Source: Triparma columacea (Eukaryota; Sar; Bolidophyceae; Parmales; Triparmaceae). From it: a stretch of DNA of 24,192 nt. This document shows, in pieces, positions 9,888 through 17,299 of this stretch. The DNA lies in NCBI GenBank assembly GCA_030267965.1, contig BRYA01000216.1:7200-31391 (forward strand), read 5' to 3'. The translations under genes and the position numbers were made by a program. The notes beneath the pieces were generated by a model. It was given only the letters and a program-made list of their open reading frames with translations. It searched no databases and was not told the origin of the DNA. Numbering within the stretch: position 1 is the stretch's first letter; each line of letters begins with the position of its first letter.

Positions 9888-10847
9888 ATGTCGTCTGTTT
9901 CGGTACCTTGTTGGGAGCTGAGGTCCAATATTATCAGATTTGCGCCAAATACCACCACCACATCAGATGAATTCGTGTTGGAAAAGGTTGTTGGTGGGGA
10001 CCTAAGTATCCTTCCTGAGTTTCAAGGAAGGAACAAGGGCAAATCGATAGCAGGTGGTGTCAAACGAACGGGTAGCGAAAATACTGGTAAAGAGGAGGAC
10101 GTGGTACGGCATGATCTTCTTGTTTGCCAACCATGTGATGAGGATGTGGAGGTTGTTGCTGAAAGGAAGACTAACAGCAGAGGCGTTGGAGTAGTTGGAG
10201 TAGATGGGGTGAATGGACAGGTGGCTGCAAGATTGTATGAGTACGACGAGGAAGAGATAAAAGAGAGGCCTTACCGATGCAATCAGAGAGGATGCAATTA
10301 TAGGACAAAGCAGAGAAGCAGCATCAAGCAACACCTTGCTAATGTCCACGATATTGGCGTAACGTGGCATAAATGCCCGCAAGAAGGGTGCGAATATAAG
10401 GCGAAGCAGAGAGGCGATCTCAAGACCCACCTTGCTCATATTCACGATATTGGCGTAACGTGGCATACATGCCCGCAAGAAGGGTGCGAATATAAGACGA
10501 AGCAGAAAGGCGATATCAAGCAACACCTTGCTAATGTTCACGATATTGGCGTAACGTGGCATAAATGCCCGCAAGAAGGGTGTGAATATAAGGCGAAGCA
10601 GAAACAATACCTCAATAGGCACCTTGCTTATATTCACAATATTGGCGTAAGGTGGCATCCATGCCCGCAAGAAGGGTGTGAATATAAGGCGAAGCAGAGA
10701 CGCCACATCAAGGAACACCTTGCTTATATTCATTGCATTGGCGTAACCTGGCATACATGCCCACAAGAAGGGTGTGAGTATAAGGCGAAGCAGAAACAAC
10801 ACCTCAAGACCCACCTTGCTTATATTCACGACATTGGCGTAAGTTGA
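9888..10847 (+). CDS. C2H2 zinc-finger protein 1 (six tandem fingers)
   Basis: Single exon, 319 residues. The N-terminal 130 residues are acidic and shared in part with the gene at 12455 (KEEDVVRH, LVCQ-x-CDED, TNSR). Six fingers follow from residue 131 to the C-terminus, each C-x4-C-x12-H-x4-H, typified by CPQEGCEYKAKQ then HLAHIH. They are joined by an 8-residue linker (D/N)IGVTWHx instead of the canonical TGEKP. A Tyr two residues after the second Cys and Leu/Ile at helix position 4 supply the expected core. C2H2 arrays usually bind DNA, sometimes RNA, so a nuclear sequence-specific binder is the likely role. The last finger is followed only by DIGVS and stop, so the array runs to the protein end. 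The start ATG is the first in the frame and aligns in character with that of its paralogue. Confidence 0.9.
   Translation: MSSVSVPCWELRSNIIRFAPNTTTTSDEFVLEKVVGGDLSILPEFQGRNKGKSIAGGVKRTGSENTGKEEDVVRHDLLVCQPCDEDVEVVAERKTNSRGVGVVGVDGVNGQVAARLYEYDEEEIKERPYRCNQRGCNYRTKQRSSIKQHLANVHDIGVTWHKCPQEGCEYKAKQRGDLKTHLAHIHDIGVTWHTCPQEGCEYKTKQKGDIKQHLANVHDIGVTWHKCPQEGCEYKAKQKQYLNRHLAYIHNIGVRWHPCPQEGCEYKAKQRRHIKEHLAYIHCIGVTWHTCPQEGCEYKAKQKQHLKTHLAYIHDIGVS
10278..10844 (+). repeat. 96-base zinc-finger repeat array, six units
   Basis: The codon for the first Cys falls at 10278 and 10374 and then at exact 96-base steps to 10758. The last unit is cut short by the stop codon. Unit 1 is the most diverged (CNQRGCNYRTKQ); the others share long identical stretches such as tgcccgcaagaagggtg. 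Confidence 0.95.
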
Positions 10848-11131
10848 AACACGTTAGGTAGAGCTGGAGGTAAACCATATTATTGTTGCTTGAATATCTT
10901 TGATTTATCATCTATATTGTTGCACCTACTTCCTCTACTCTGGCTGGTGTGTTCAATCCCGTGGAGCCGTTGTAGGCTCCACGGGCTGGGCTACGTCCAC
11001 AACCATAGCCTTCGCAGCGGAGTGCACTTTGTTGTCAACCAAATTCAATTCAACATCATTTCTTTCTCCTGATTTTTTCTCGATTCCCCTGAACTCACAC
11101 ACAGATAGAAAGCGAGCTCCAAAAGCCCAAA
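10848..11131. other. Intergenic, 284 bases, with a perfect hairpin
   Basis: The first part resembles the 3' flank of the second zinc-finger gene (attattgttgc and neighbouring bases after a similar GTTGA start), so the ancestral duplication probably included 3' flanking DNA. The rest holds the hairpin at 10958-10985 and presumably the promoter of the orphan ORF at 11132. Confidence 0.45.
10958..10985. repeat. Perfect 11-bp inverted repeat, 6-base loop
   Basis: cccgtggagcc, loop gttgta, then ggctccacggg. It is GC-rich within AT-rich surroundings, about 110 bases after the stop of zinc-finger gene 1 and 150 before the next ORF. It could be an RNA 3'-end or 5'-leader hairpin, or the core of a small mobile element. 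No flanking target duplication was seen. Confidence 0.85.
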
Positions 11132-12322
11132 ATGTTTCATTTATCTCCCAATTCTCGCAATTCAAACTATAGGATGTGGTTTGTACATACGTGTTATAGC
11201 CATCTGTTAGTATATTTGTTAGTGTTGTTGTGTTTGATGGCCAAAATGAGTGAATCCTATGTACCTCTGCCGATGACACCAACAATAAGGCCTCAAGTAA
11301 GCCAAGTAAGCCAAATAAGCACAATGAGGATAGTAAGGCCTCAAATAAGGACAACAACTATCACAACGAGGGCACAATCTACATCTATATACACATCTAT
11401 ACCCTCAGAGTACTCAGACTACTCAATATACTCCTCTTCATTCCCAAATGTGCCTAATTCTCTCCTATATAATCCAACATTTACACCAATATTCAACGAC
11501 TACAATCCAATACTAGAACTAACGAGAGATCTACAAAATCAAAATCTACAAAGCACAATAACATCACTAACAAATGATATATACCCTGATTTCATACCCG
11601 TCCCTACATCTCTTCCAACACTCCCTCCTACATCCTCCTCCCCTACATCCTCCTCTCCAACAACCACCCCATCTACCACCCCAACAACCACCCCAACTAC
11701 CACATCCCACTTCATCGCCGTACAATACAACGGTCCATTAACCACAAACACCCCTCTCCCCTCCCTCCTCCCTACCCCAAAACTCCCAATAATATGTTGT
11801 TACGCCATGGTAACCCTCCCCTCTCCTCCCTCAACCCCTTCTACTACCTTCCAATCCTCCTCCCTAACCTCCCCCCCAGTATTAATATCGTCAATAAAAT
11901 CCTGCCTCCCGCGACTCCCGCATTCCGTACAACAGGACTCACCGTATCTTAAATCCCATGAGTTCCTAATGAAGTCTGCTTTACACGGTGTAATACTACA
12001 CTACAACCCTACCCATCCCACTACACAACCTACATCATTAAATGTACCTAAAAAACAAGAAACAACGTGGAAAATACCTCGTATAAGAATATCATCACCG
12101 TTACCTTTATCCCCCTTATTAAAACGTTGGAATGTCAACGAAGTTGAAGACGGTATATCACAAGGTGATATGGCTACACACGAAATACAAAATGGGGAAG
12201 TTGTGGAAGGGATTTTAGATTTAAGTGCATTTGAGGGAACGATTGAAGTATGGGAAAAGGATATGGAAGAGGGGGAAGATGAAGTATTCGACCCTTTTAA
12301 AGGTATCATGGGACTACTTTAA
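11132..12322 (+). CDS. Orphan Ser/Thr/Pro-rich protein with N-terminal hydrophobic segment
   Basis: Not recognised. One open frame of 396 residues. A hydrophobic stretch at about residues 22-36 (SHLLVYLLVLLCLMAK) could be a signal peptide or anchor, possibly from a start at Met14. A long low-complexity region follows (TTTPSTTPTTTPTTTS and similar), with many Ser/Pro/Tyr residues. The last 85 residues look more constrained and end acidic (EKDMEEGEDEVFDPFKGIMG). The DNA is AT-rich with A/T-ending codons, like the flanking genes. It sits between the two zinc-finger paralogues on the same strand. It could be secreted, membrane-anchored or organelle-targeted. A long reverse-strand frame overlaps the 5' end but lacks features of a gene. 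Confidence 0.58.
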   Translation: MFHLSPNSRNSNYRMWFVHTCYSHLLVYLLVLLCLMAKMSESYVPLPMTPTIRPQVSQVSQISTMRIVRPQIRTTTITTRAQSTSIYTSIPSEYSDYSIYSSSFPNVPNSLLYNPTFTPIFNDYNPILELTRDLQNQNLQSTITSLTNDIYPDFIPVPTSLPTLPPTSSSPTSSSPTTTPSTTPTTTPTTTSHFIAVQYNGPLTTNTPLPSLLPTPKLPIICCYAMVTLPSPPSTPSTTFQSSSLTSPPVLISSIKSCLPRLPHSVQQDSPYLKSHEFLMKSALHGVILHYNPTHPTTQPTSLNVPKKQETTWKIPRIRISSPLPLSPLLKRWNVNEVEDGISQGDMATHEIQNGEVVEGILDLSAFEGTIEVWEKDMEEGEDEVFDPFKGIMGLL

Positions 12323-12454
12323 TAGACGGACGTTGGCTCCATGAAATAAGCATTTCTTTGTAAATTCTTGAGTAAATTCAATACAACCTTTGACTTTCTG
12401 ACCAAGTGCCCAGACATTAACTGTCCATTACTAATCCCAATAAGAAAAGAGTTC

Positions 12455-14020
12455 ATGTCGATCGTGCCGTCGTATTATCTAGATTCCAGTTCGCACGTTA
12501 ACACACGCCCGCCTAGTATCACCAAAATAGAAGGATGCAAGGTGGAAGATGATAGATCGGAGGACCTTGGTATCCTGACTGAGTTTCAAGGAGGGAATAT
12601 GGGTGAATCGGGAAGCGAGGTATTTGTTAAAGAGGAGGATGTGGTACGGCATGAACCGCTTGTTTGCCAAGCATGTGATGAGGATGAGGAGGTTGTTGCT
12701 GAAAAGAAGACTAACAGCAGGAGCGACGATGAATCTTGGGATGGTGATGGTAATGGCGAAGAAGACTATGACGAGGACGATGAATCTTGGGATGGTGATG
12801 GTAATGGTGGTGAAAATGATGATGATGAATATGAGCCTGGGTATGAAAAGAAGTCTCAGTACGGTATTAGCACAAATTGGTATACATGCCCGCAAGAGGG
12901 GTGTGAACATAAGGCAAAGACAAGAAGCGATATCAAGAAGCACCTTGCTCGTATTCATGATATTGGCGCAACATGGCATGCATGCCCACAAGAAGGGTGT
13001 GAATATAAGGCGAAGCAGAGAAGCGATATCAAGCAGCACCTTGCTAATATTCACAATATTGGCGTAACATGGCATTCATGCCCGCAAGAAGGGTGTGAGT
13101 ATAAGGCGAAGGAGAAAAAAAGCATCAAGCAGCACCTTGCTCATATTCACGATATTGGCGTAACATGGTATACATGCCAGCAAGAAGGGTGTGAATATAA
13201 GGCAAAGGGGAGAGGCACTATCAAGCGGCACCTTGCTCATATTCACAACATTGGCGTAACGTGGCATACATGCTCGCAAGAAGGGTGTGAATATAAGGCG
13301 AAGCAGAGAAGTAACATCAAGAAGCACCTTGCTTGTACTCACAACATTGGCGTAATGTGGCATACATGCTCGCAAGAAGGGTGTGGATATAAGTCGAAGG
13401 ATAGAAACAGCATCAAACTACACCTTGCTAGTATTCACGATATTGGCGTAACATGGCATGCATGCCCGCAAGAAGGATGTGAATATAAAGCGAAGGAGAG
13501 AGGCAAGATCAAGCGGCACCTTGCTAATATTCACAATATTGGCGTAACTTGGCATACATGCCCGCAAGAGGGTTGTGAATATAAGGCGAAGATGAGAGGC
13601 AGCATCAAGCAGCACCTTGCAGATATTCACGGCATTGGCGTAACCTGGCATACTTGCCCGCAAGAAGGGTGTGAGTATAAGACGAAGAAGAGCGACGGTA
13701 TCAAGAGGCACCTTGCTGATATTCACGGCATTGGCGTAACATGGCATACATGCCCGAAAGAAGGGTGTGAATATAAGGCGAAGCGAAGAGACACTATCAA
13801 GAAGCACCTTGCTTATATTCACAATATCGGCGTAACATGGCATTCATGCCCGCAAGAAGGGTGTGAGTATAAGGCGAAGCAGAGAGCCCACATCAAGGGG
13901 CACCTTGCTGATATTCACGATATTGGCGTAATGTGGCATACATGCCCGCAAGAGGGGTGTGAATATAAAGCGAAGCGGGGACACGATATCAAGAGACACA
14001 TTTCTAGACATCACGTATAA
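12455..14020 (+). CDS. C2H2 zinc-finger protein 2 (twelve tandem fingers)
   Basis: Single exon, 521 residues from the ATG at 12455, chosen because the frame upstream only offers a TTG and because this start matches the paralogue at 9888. Residues 1-144 hold the shared acidic leader (LVCQACDEDEEVVAEKKTNS) plus a local duplication of DDESWDGDGNG. Twelve fingers fill residues 145-521, all C-x4-C-x12-H-x4-H with the (D/N/G)IGVTWHx linker. Scaffold residues are nearly invariant. Helix positions -1, 2, 3 and 6 vary strongly: position -1 is T, Q, E, G, Q, D, E, M, K, R, Q, R in order, while position 5 is Lys in all twelve. This is the pattern of an array whose target sequence is evolving. Likely nuclear nucleic-acid binder; no effector domain is recognisable apart from the acidic leader, which could activate transcription (inference). 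Confidence 0.92.
   Translation: MSIVPSYYLDSSSHVNTRPPSITKIEGCKVEDDRSEDLGILTEFQGGNMGESGSEVFVKEEDVVRHEPLVCQACDEDEEVVAEKKTNSRSDDESWDGDGNGEEDYDEDDESWDGDGNGGENDDDEYEPGYEKKSQYGISTNWYTCPQEGCEHKAKTRSDIKKHLARIHDIGATWHACPQEGCEYKAKQRSDIKQHLANIHNIGVTWHSCPQEGCEYKAKEKKSIKQHLAHIHDIGVTWYTCQQEGCEYKAKGRGTIKRHLAHIHNIGVTWHTCSQEGCEYKAKQRSNIKKHLACTHNIGVMWHTCSQEGCGYKSKDRNSIKLHLASIHDIGVTWHACPQEGCEYKAKERGKIKRHLANIHNIGVTWHTCPQEGCEYKAKMRGSIKQHLADIHGIGVTWHTCPQEGCEYKTKKSDGIKRHLADIHGIGVTWHTCPKEGCEYKAKRRDTIKKHLAYIHNIGVTWHSCPQEGCEYKAKQRAHIKGHLADIHDIGVMWHTCPQEGCEYKAKRGHDIKRHISRHHV
12887..14017 (+). repeat. 96-base zinc-finger repeat array, twelve units
   Basis: The first Cys codon of unit 1 is at 12887 and that of unit 12 at 13943, exactly 11 x 96 bases later, with no indel in any unit. 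The final unit lacks the linker and ends in HHV. Confidence 0.95.
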
Positions 14021-14435
14021 GTTGATTCATCTTAAGCAGAGTTGAAGCATCTAAACCTTCTTTTATTGTTGCGTTTGTTTTCTTGTAAAGAAACAAAACG
14101 CATCAAATTGCTCATTTTTTACCACTTTTGAAGCAAAAACATTAAGCAATTCCAGTTCAAACCCAGAAAACTTGTTACTGGGGAGGGCATTGATTACGAA
14201 TATTGCGATTATCGTGAGAATGAAAACAATTTCATATTTCTCCAACTAATTTGTCCCCTCCTTCGGACTTTGCTTTTTGCTTCAACAAGAACTGAAACTT
14301 TCTCAGAGGTGAACTCCAATATTAGCACCTACACGACACTTCTTCCTAAGTGGAGTACTTTCAAGGATTTTTATTTCACTTTCACATCGTAATTTGCCGC
14401 TATAAACTTATATTCGGGACAGGTTCGCTCAAAAA
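14021..14435. other. Intergenic, 415 bases
   Basis: Contains the 3' flank of zinc-finger gene 2, which resembles that of gene 1, and the upstream region of the first ankyrin-MYND gene. A minus-strand frame at 14245-14063 starts at TTG and contains a hydrophobic stretch, but it is only 60 codons with no domain, and I do not call it. The last 125 bases are duplicated upstream of the second ankyrin-MYND gene. Confidence 0.5.
14377..14435 (+). promoter_or_regulatory. Putative core promoter/leader of ankyrin-MYND gene A
   Basis: The block cactttcacatcgtaatt, followed by tgccgc and TATAAACTTA at 14401, ends 30 bases before the ATG. It recurs at 15810-15865 before gene B. There the TATAAA reads CATAAA because of a two-base loss. 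Conservation could be plain duplication rather than function. Confidence 0.45.
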
Positions 14436-15575
14436 ATGGAATCACAATCAGAGGTACAATCGTCAGAGACCACAAATGTGACACTACCTAGTTGGGACGA
14501 TTTGACAGACGGTCAGCAGTTGTGCATAGATTGGGCCTATAAGGAAGACTGGGATCTCGTCAAGGGGTATGCCAAGGAACATGGTCCTGAGGTTTTGTTG
14601 GGAGGTTCAGAGCAGATTATTGATGAGGGATATGAGGTAGCTTCAGTCCTCACATTCGCCACTCGTCACGATAATGTTGAGATGGTCAAGCTTATCTTAG
14701 AGGCCGGCTTCAACAACAAGAATGCCATGTACGCGGCCGCAGATATGTCAATGAGGAATACTGACAATTCAACAATCTTGAGATTGCTTTTAGAACATGG
14801 ACTCGACCCTAATATGGACCTACGAGTCGAAGGGTTGGTGGTAGACTTTTCCAACAACCTTTTGGTGTTTGCTACTGCTGTGGGACATATTGATCAGGCC
14901 GTAGCACTTCTCGATCACGGAGCAAATGTGAACAAGATAATTGTTTACCCTGATGGAGATGTTGCTTCACCACTTACAAATGCTTTCGGTTTTGGAGCAC
15001 ACGACATATGTAGGCTGTTTCTCACGCGTGGTGCTATTCCAACCACCAACGACGTGTTTCTTGTGTCAAAATATTGCCTCAAAGCGTGCAAAGGAGAACA
15101 GACTTTTAGTAGAGATGTCGCAATAAAGATGTTCACAACATTTCTTCATCTCGGAAAGCCCGATTCCGACGTAGTTCGAGACACATTCAATTCTGTCCAT
15201 CCTTCCTATCGCGATCCTACAATCACCAACATCACGAAACATTACCTTCTCGGCCGTCCCTTCTGCTGCTTCATTTGCGAGGCTCTAACTGCCAAGTCAC
15301 GCGACAAGCTCCTAATGTGTCCCTGCCGCAACGTCGCCTACTGCTCAAGGGAGTGCCAGCTCAAACACTGGAAGAAGCACAAGGTGCTATGCACGGGACC
15401 GCTGAACGAAAGGGGGGAGAGTGAGGCAATGGTCAAGAAAAGATCCAAGACAGGGAAGGGAGTGGCGGCGGGAGGAGCTGATGTGGGAGTAGCGGATGTG
15501 GGAGTAGCGGAAGGAGCAGGTGCGACGGGGAAGAAGGGGAAGAAGGGCAAGAATGGTAGGGGTAAGAAGAAGTGA
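14436..15575 (+). CDS. Ankyrin-repeat protein with C-terminal MYND zinc finger, copy A
   Basis: Single exon, 379 residues. An N-terminal segment (SWDDLTDGQQ) is followed by about four ankyrin-type repeats over roughly 65-215 (for example ILRLLLEHGLDPNMD and VALLDHGANVNK). The MYND finger spans 278-319: C-x2-C, then C-P-C (one residue shorter than the usual C-x2-C), YCSREC, QLKHW, H-K-V-L-C. The last 60 residues are a Gly/Lys/Ala tail with repeats of ADVGV and KGKK. Both modules mediate protein-protein contacts, so an adaptor role is likely; partners are unknown. It is followed 290 bases later by a tandem duplicate. Confidence 0.92.
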   Translation: MESQSEVQSSETTNVTLPSWDDLTDGQQLCIDWAYKEDWDLVKGYAKEHGPEVLLGGSEQIIDEGYEVASVLTFATRHDNVEMVKLILEAGFNNKNAMYAAADMSMRNTDNSTILRLLLEHGLDPNMDLRVEGLVVDFSNNLLVFATAVGHIDQAVALLDHGANVNKIIVYPDGDVASPLTNAFGFGAHDICRLFLTRGAIPTTNDVFLVSKYCLKACKGEQTFSRDVAIKMFTTFLHLGKPDSDVVRDTFNSVHPSYRDPTITNITKHYLLGRPFCCFICEALTAKSRDKLLMCPCRNVAYCSRECQLKHWKKHKVLCTGPLNERGESEAMVKKRSKTGKGVAAGGADVGVADVGVAEGAGATGKKGKKGKNGRGKKK

Positions 15576-15865
15576 ACGAAGAAACAGTTGAAACAAAAAC
15601 ACAGAATGTATGAAGATTGTACTCTATTTGTCCTTTCGGTCGGAGTGAAAATCACGGGTTTCATTTCTTTTTTACTTTGGAAATCGGCTGGAATCTGGTA
15701 TTAGACCGAGGATTTTTGCTGAAGAGGATCAAACATTTTGGGGTTTGTTTTGGTTGAGCACCTACACGACACTTCTGCCTGCGTAGAGTACCTTCAAGAC
15801 TTTGTTGATCACTTTCACATCGTAATTTGCCGCATAAACTTACATTCGGGATAAGTGCGCTCAAA
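15576..15865. other. Intergenic region between the ankyrin-MYND copies
   Basis: 290 bases. The first half is unique. From about 15757 it is a copy of the upstream region of gene A, including the block at 15810-15855 (cactttcacatcgtaatt and following bases). No separate gene was seen. Confidence 0.6.
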
Positions 15866-17056
15866 ATGGAATCACAATCAGAGGTACAATCGTCACACAA
15901 TTCATCAGAGACCACAAATGTGGCAGTTTCTAGTTGGGATGATTTGACAGACGGTCAGCAGTGGTGCTGCAACTGGGCTGGTGATCAAGACTGGGATCGC
16001 ATCAAGGGTTACGCCAAGGAACATGGTCCTGAGGTTTTGTTAGGCGTTCACAAGGAGTATGTTGATGAGGAATGGAAGCTATTTTCAGTCCTCACAGAGG
16101 CCTCACATTACCAAAACGTTGATATGGTCAAGCTTACCTTAGAGGCCGGCTTCGACAACAAGGGAGCCATGTACTTGGGCGCAGTTATGTCAATCGATAA
16201 AAGTGACAATTCAACAATCTTGAGATTGCTTTTAGAACATGGACTTGACCCTAATATGGACCTACGACTCGAAGGGTTGGTGGAAGACTTTTCCAACCTT
16301 TTGATGTCTGCTGCTGCTGTGGGACACATCAATCAGGCCATAGCACTTCTCGATCATGGAGCAAATGTGAACAAGACAGTGGTTTCCCGTGAAGGAGATG
16401 TTGTTTCACCCCTTGCAATGGCTGTCAATTGTGGAGCACACGACATATTCCGGCTGTTTCTCACGCGCGGTGCCATTCCAACCACCAACGACGTGGGTCA
16501 TGTGTTTACTTTCTGCCTCTCAGCGTGCAAAGGAGAAGACAATATTCTTGGAGAACTGTTAGGGTTACACCCTAGCCTTAGTAGAGATGTCGCAATAAAG
16601 ATGTTCACAACATTTCTTCATCTCGGAAAGCCCGATTCCGACGTAGTTCGAGACAGATTCAATTCTCACCATCCTTCCAAACGCGATCCTACAATCACCA
16701 ACATCACGAAACATTACCTTCAAGGCCGTCCCTTCTGCTGCTTCGTTTGTGAGGCCTTAACTGCCAAGTCCCGCGACAAGCTCCTAATGTGTCCCTGCCG
16801 CAACGTCGCCTACTGCTCAAGGGAGTGCCAGCTCAAACACTGGAAGAAGCACAAGGTGCTATGCACGGGACCGCTGAACGAAAGGGGGGAGAGTGAGGCA
16901 ATGGTCAAGAAAAGATCCAAGACAGGGAAGGGAGTGGCGGCGGGAGGAGCTGATGTGGGAGTAGCGGATGTGGGAGTAGCGGAAGGAGCAGGTGCGACGG
17001 GGAAGAATGGCAAGAAGGGCAAGAAGGGCAAGAAGGGTAGGGGTAAGAAGAAGTGA
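15866..17056 (+). CDS. Ankyrin-repeat protein with C-terminal MYND zinc finger, copy B
   Basis: Single exon, 396 residues from the ATG at 15866. A 13-codon in-frame extension upstream starts at TTG and lies in sequence homologous to the non-coding leader of copy A, so it is excluded. The order matches copy A: leader, about four ankyrin repeats, MYND (292-333, again with C-P-C), Gly/Lys tail. Differences are an inserted HNSS near the N-terminus, an extra DNILGELLGLHPSL-type segment before SRDVAIK, one more KGKK unit in the tail, and many substitutions in the ankyrin part. The MYND end is identical at DNA level over 236 bases. Role as for copy A: probable adaptor with altered ankyrin specificity. 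Confidence 0.92.
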   Translation: MESQSEVQSSHNSSETTNVAVSSWDDLTDGQQWCCNWAGDQDWDRIKGYAKEHGPEVLLGVHKEYVDEEWKLFSVLTEASHYQNVDMVKLTLEAGFDNKGAMYLGAVMSIDKSDNSTILRLLLEHGLDPNMDLRLEGLVEDFSNLLMSAAAVGHINQAIALLDHGANVNKTVVSREGDVVSPLAMAVNCGAHDIFRLFLTRGAIPTTNDVGHVFTFCLSACKGEDNILGELLGLHPSLSRDVAIKMFTTFLHLGKPDSDVVRDRFNSHHPSKRDPTITNITKHYLQGRPFCCFVCEALTAKSRDKLLMCPCRNVAYCSRECQLKHWKKHKVLCTGPLNERGESEAMVKKRSKTGKGVAAGGADVGVADVGVAEGAGATGKNGKKGKKGKKGRGKKK

Positions 17057-17110
17057 ACGAAACAATACAGTAATGCGCCGGCTATAAGCAATTTTTCAGA
17101 ATTCGATGTG

Positions 17111-17152
17111 TTTGTTTTCTTCACTTCGATCCCCCTATTGTCTCGTATTCCA
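17111..17152 (+). repeat. Dispersed direct repeat, copy 1 (copy 2 at 19251-19291)
   Basis: tttgttttcttcacttcgat, then ccccctattgtctcgtattcca, matches tttgttttctttacttcgat, then cctcctattgtcccgtgtcca, with about four differences. The copies lie on either side of the LRR gene, each 55-70 bases from a stop codon of another gene. Origin and function are unknown. Confidence 0.7.
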
Positions 17153-17299
17153 TGAAGGGATGAATGTACTTCTCCAATTTTATTTATGCAACAACACAGC
17201 ACTATTTTGCCAGCCTCTCGCTCCAAGACGGCCTCTAGACGGACTTTAGACAAACTTTAGTTCGGACAGCCTTAAATCCAACTCATCAAGCGCAAAGAG

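Noticed and set aside
10945..10985. tRNA-like TTCAATCC followed by a stem
   Set aside because: The sequence before the TTC does not pair with that after it to form a T stem, and no acceptor or anticodon arms are present.
10002..13843. Minus-strand ORFs antisense to the zinc-finger arrays
   Set aside because: They are mirror products of the 96-base unit; the plus strand has conserved Cys and His spacing.
10278..14017. Regular repeats considered as a CRISPR-like array
   Set aside because: Units are contiguous, coding and in frame with no unique spacers, in a eukaryotic genome.
14063..14245. 60-codon minus ORF with a hydrophobic stretch
   Set aside because: Starts at TTG, short, AT-rich, no support; could be chance.
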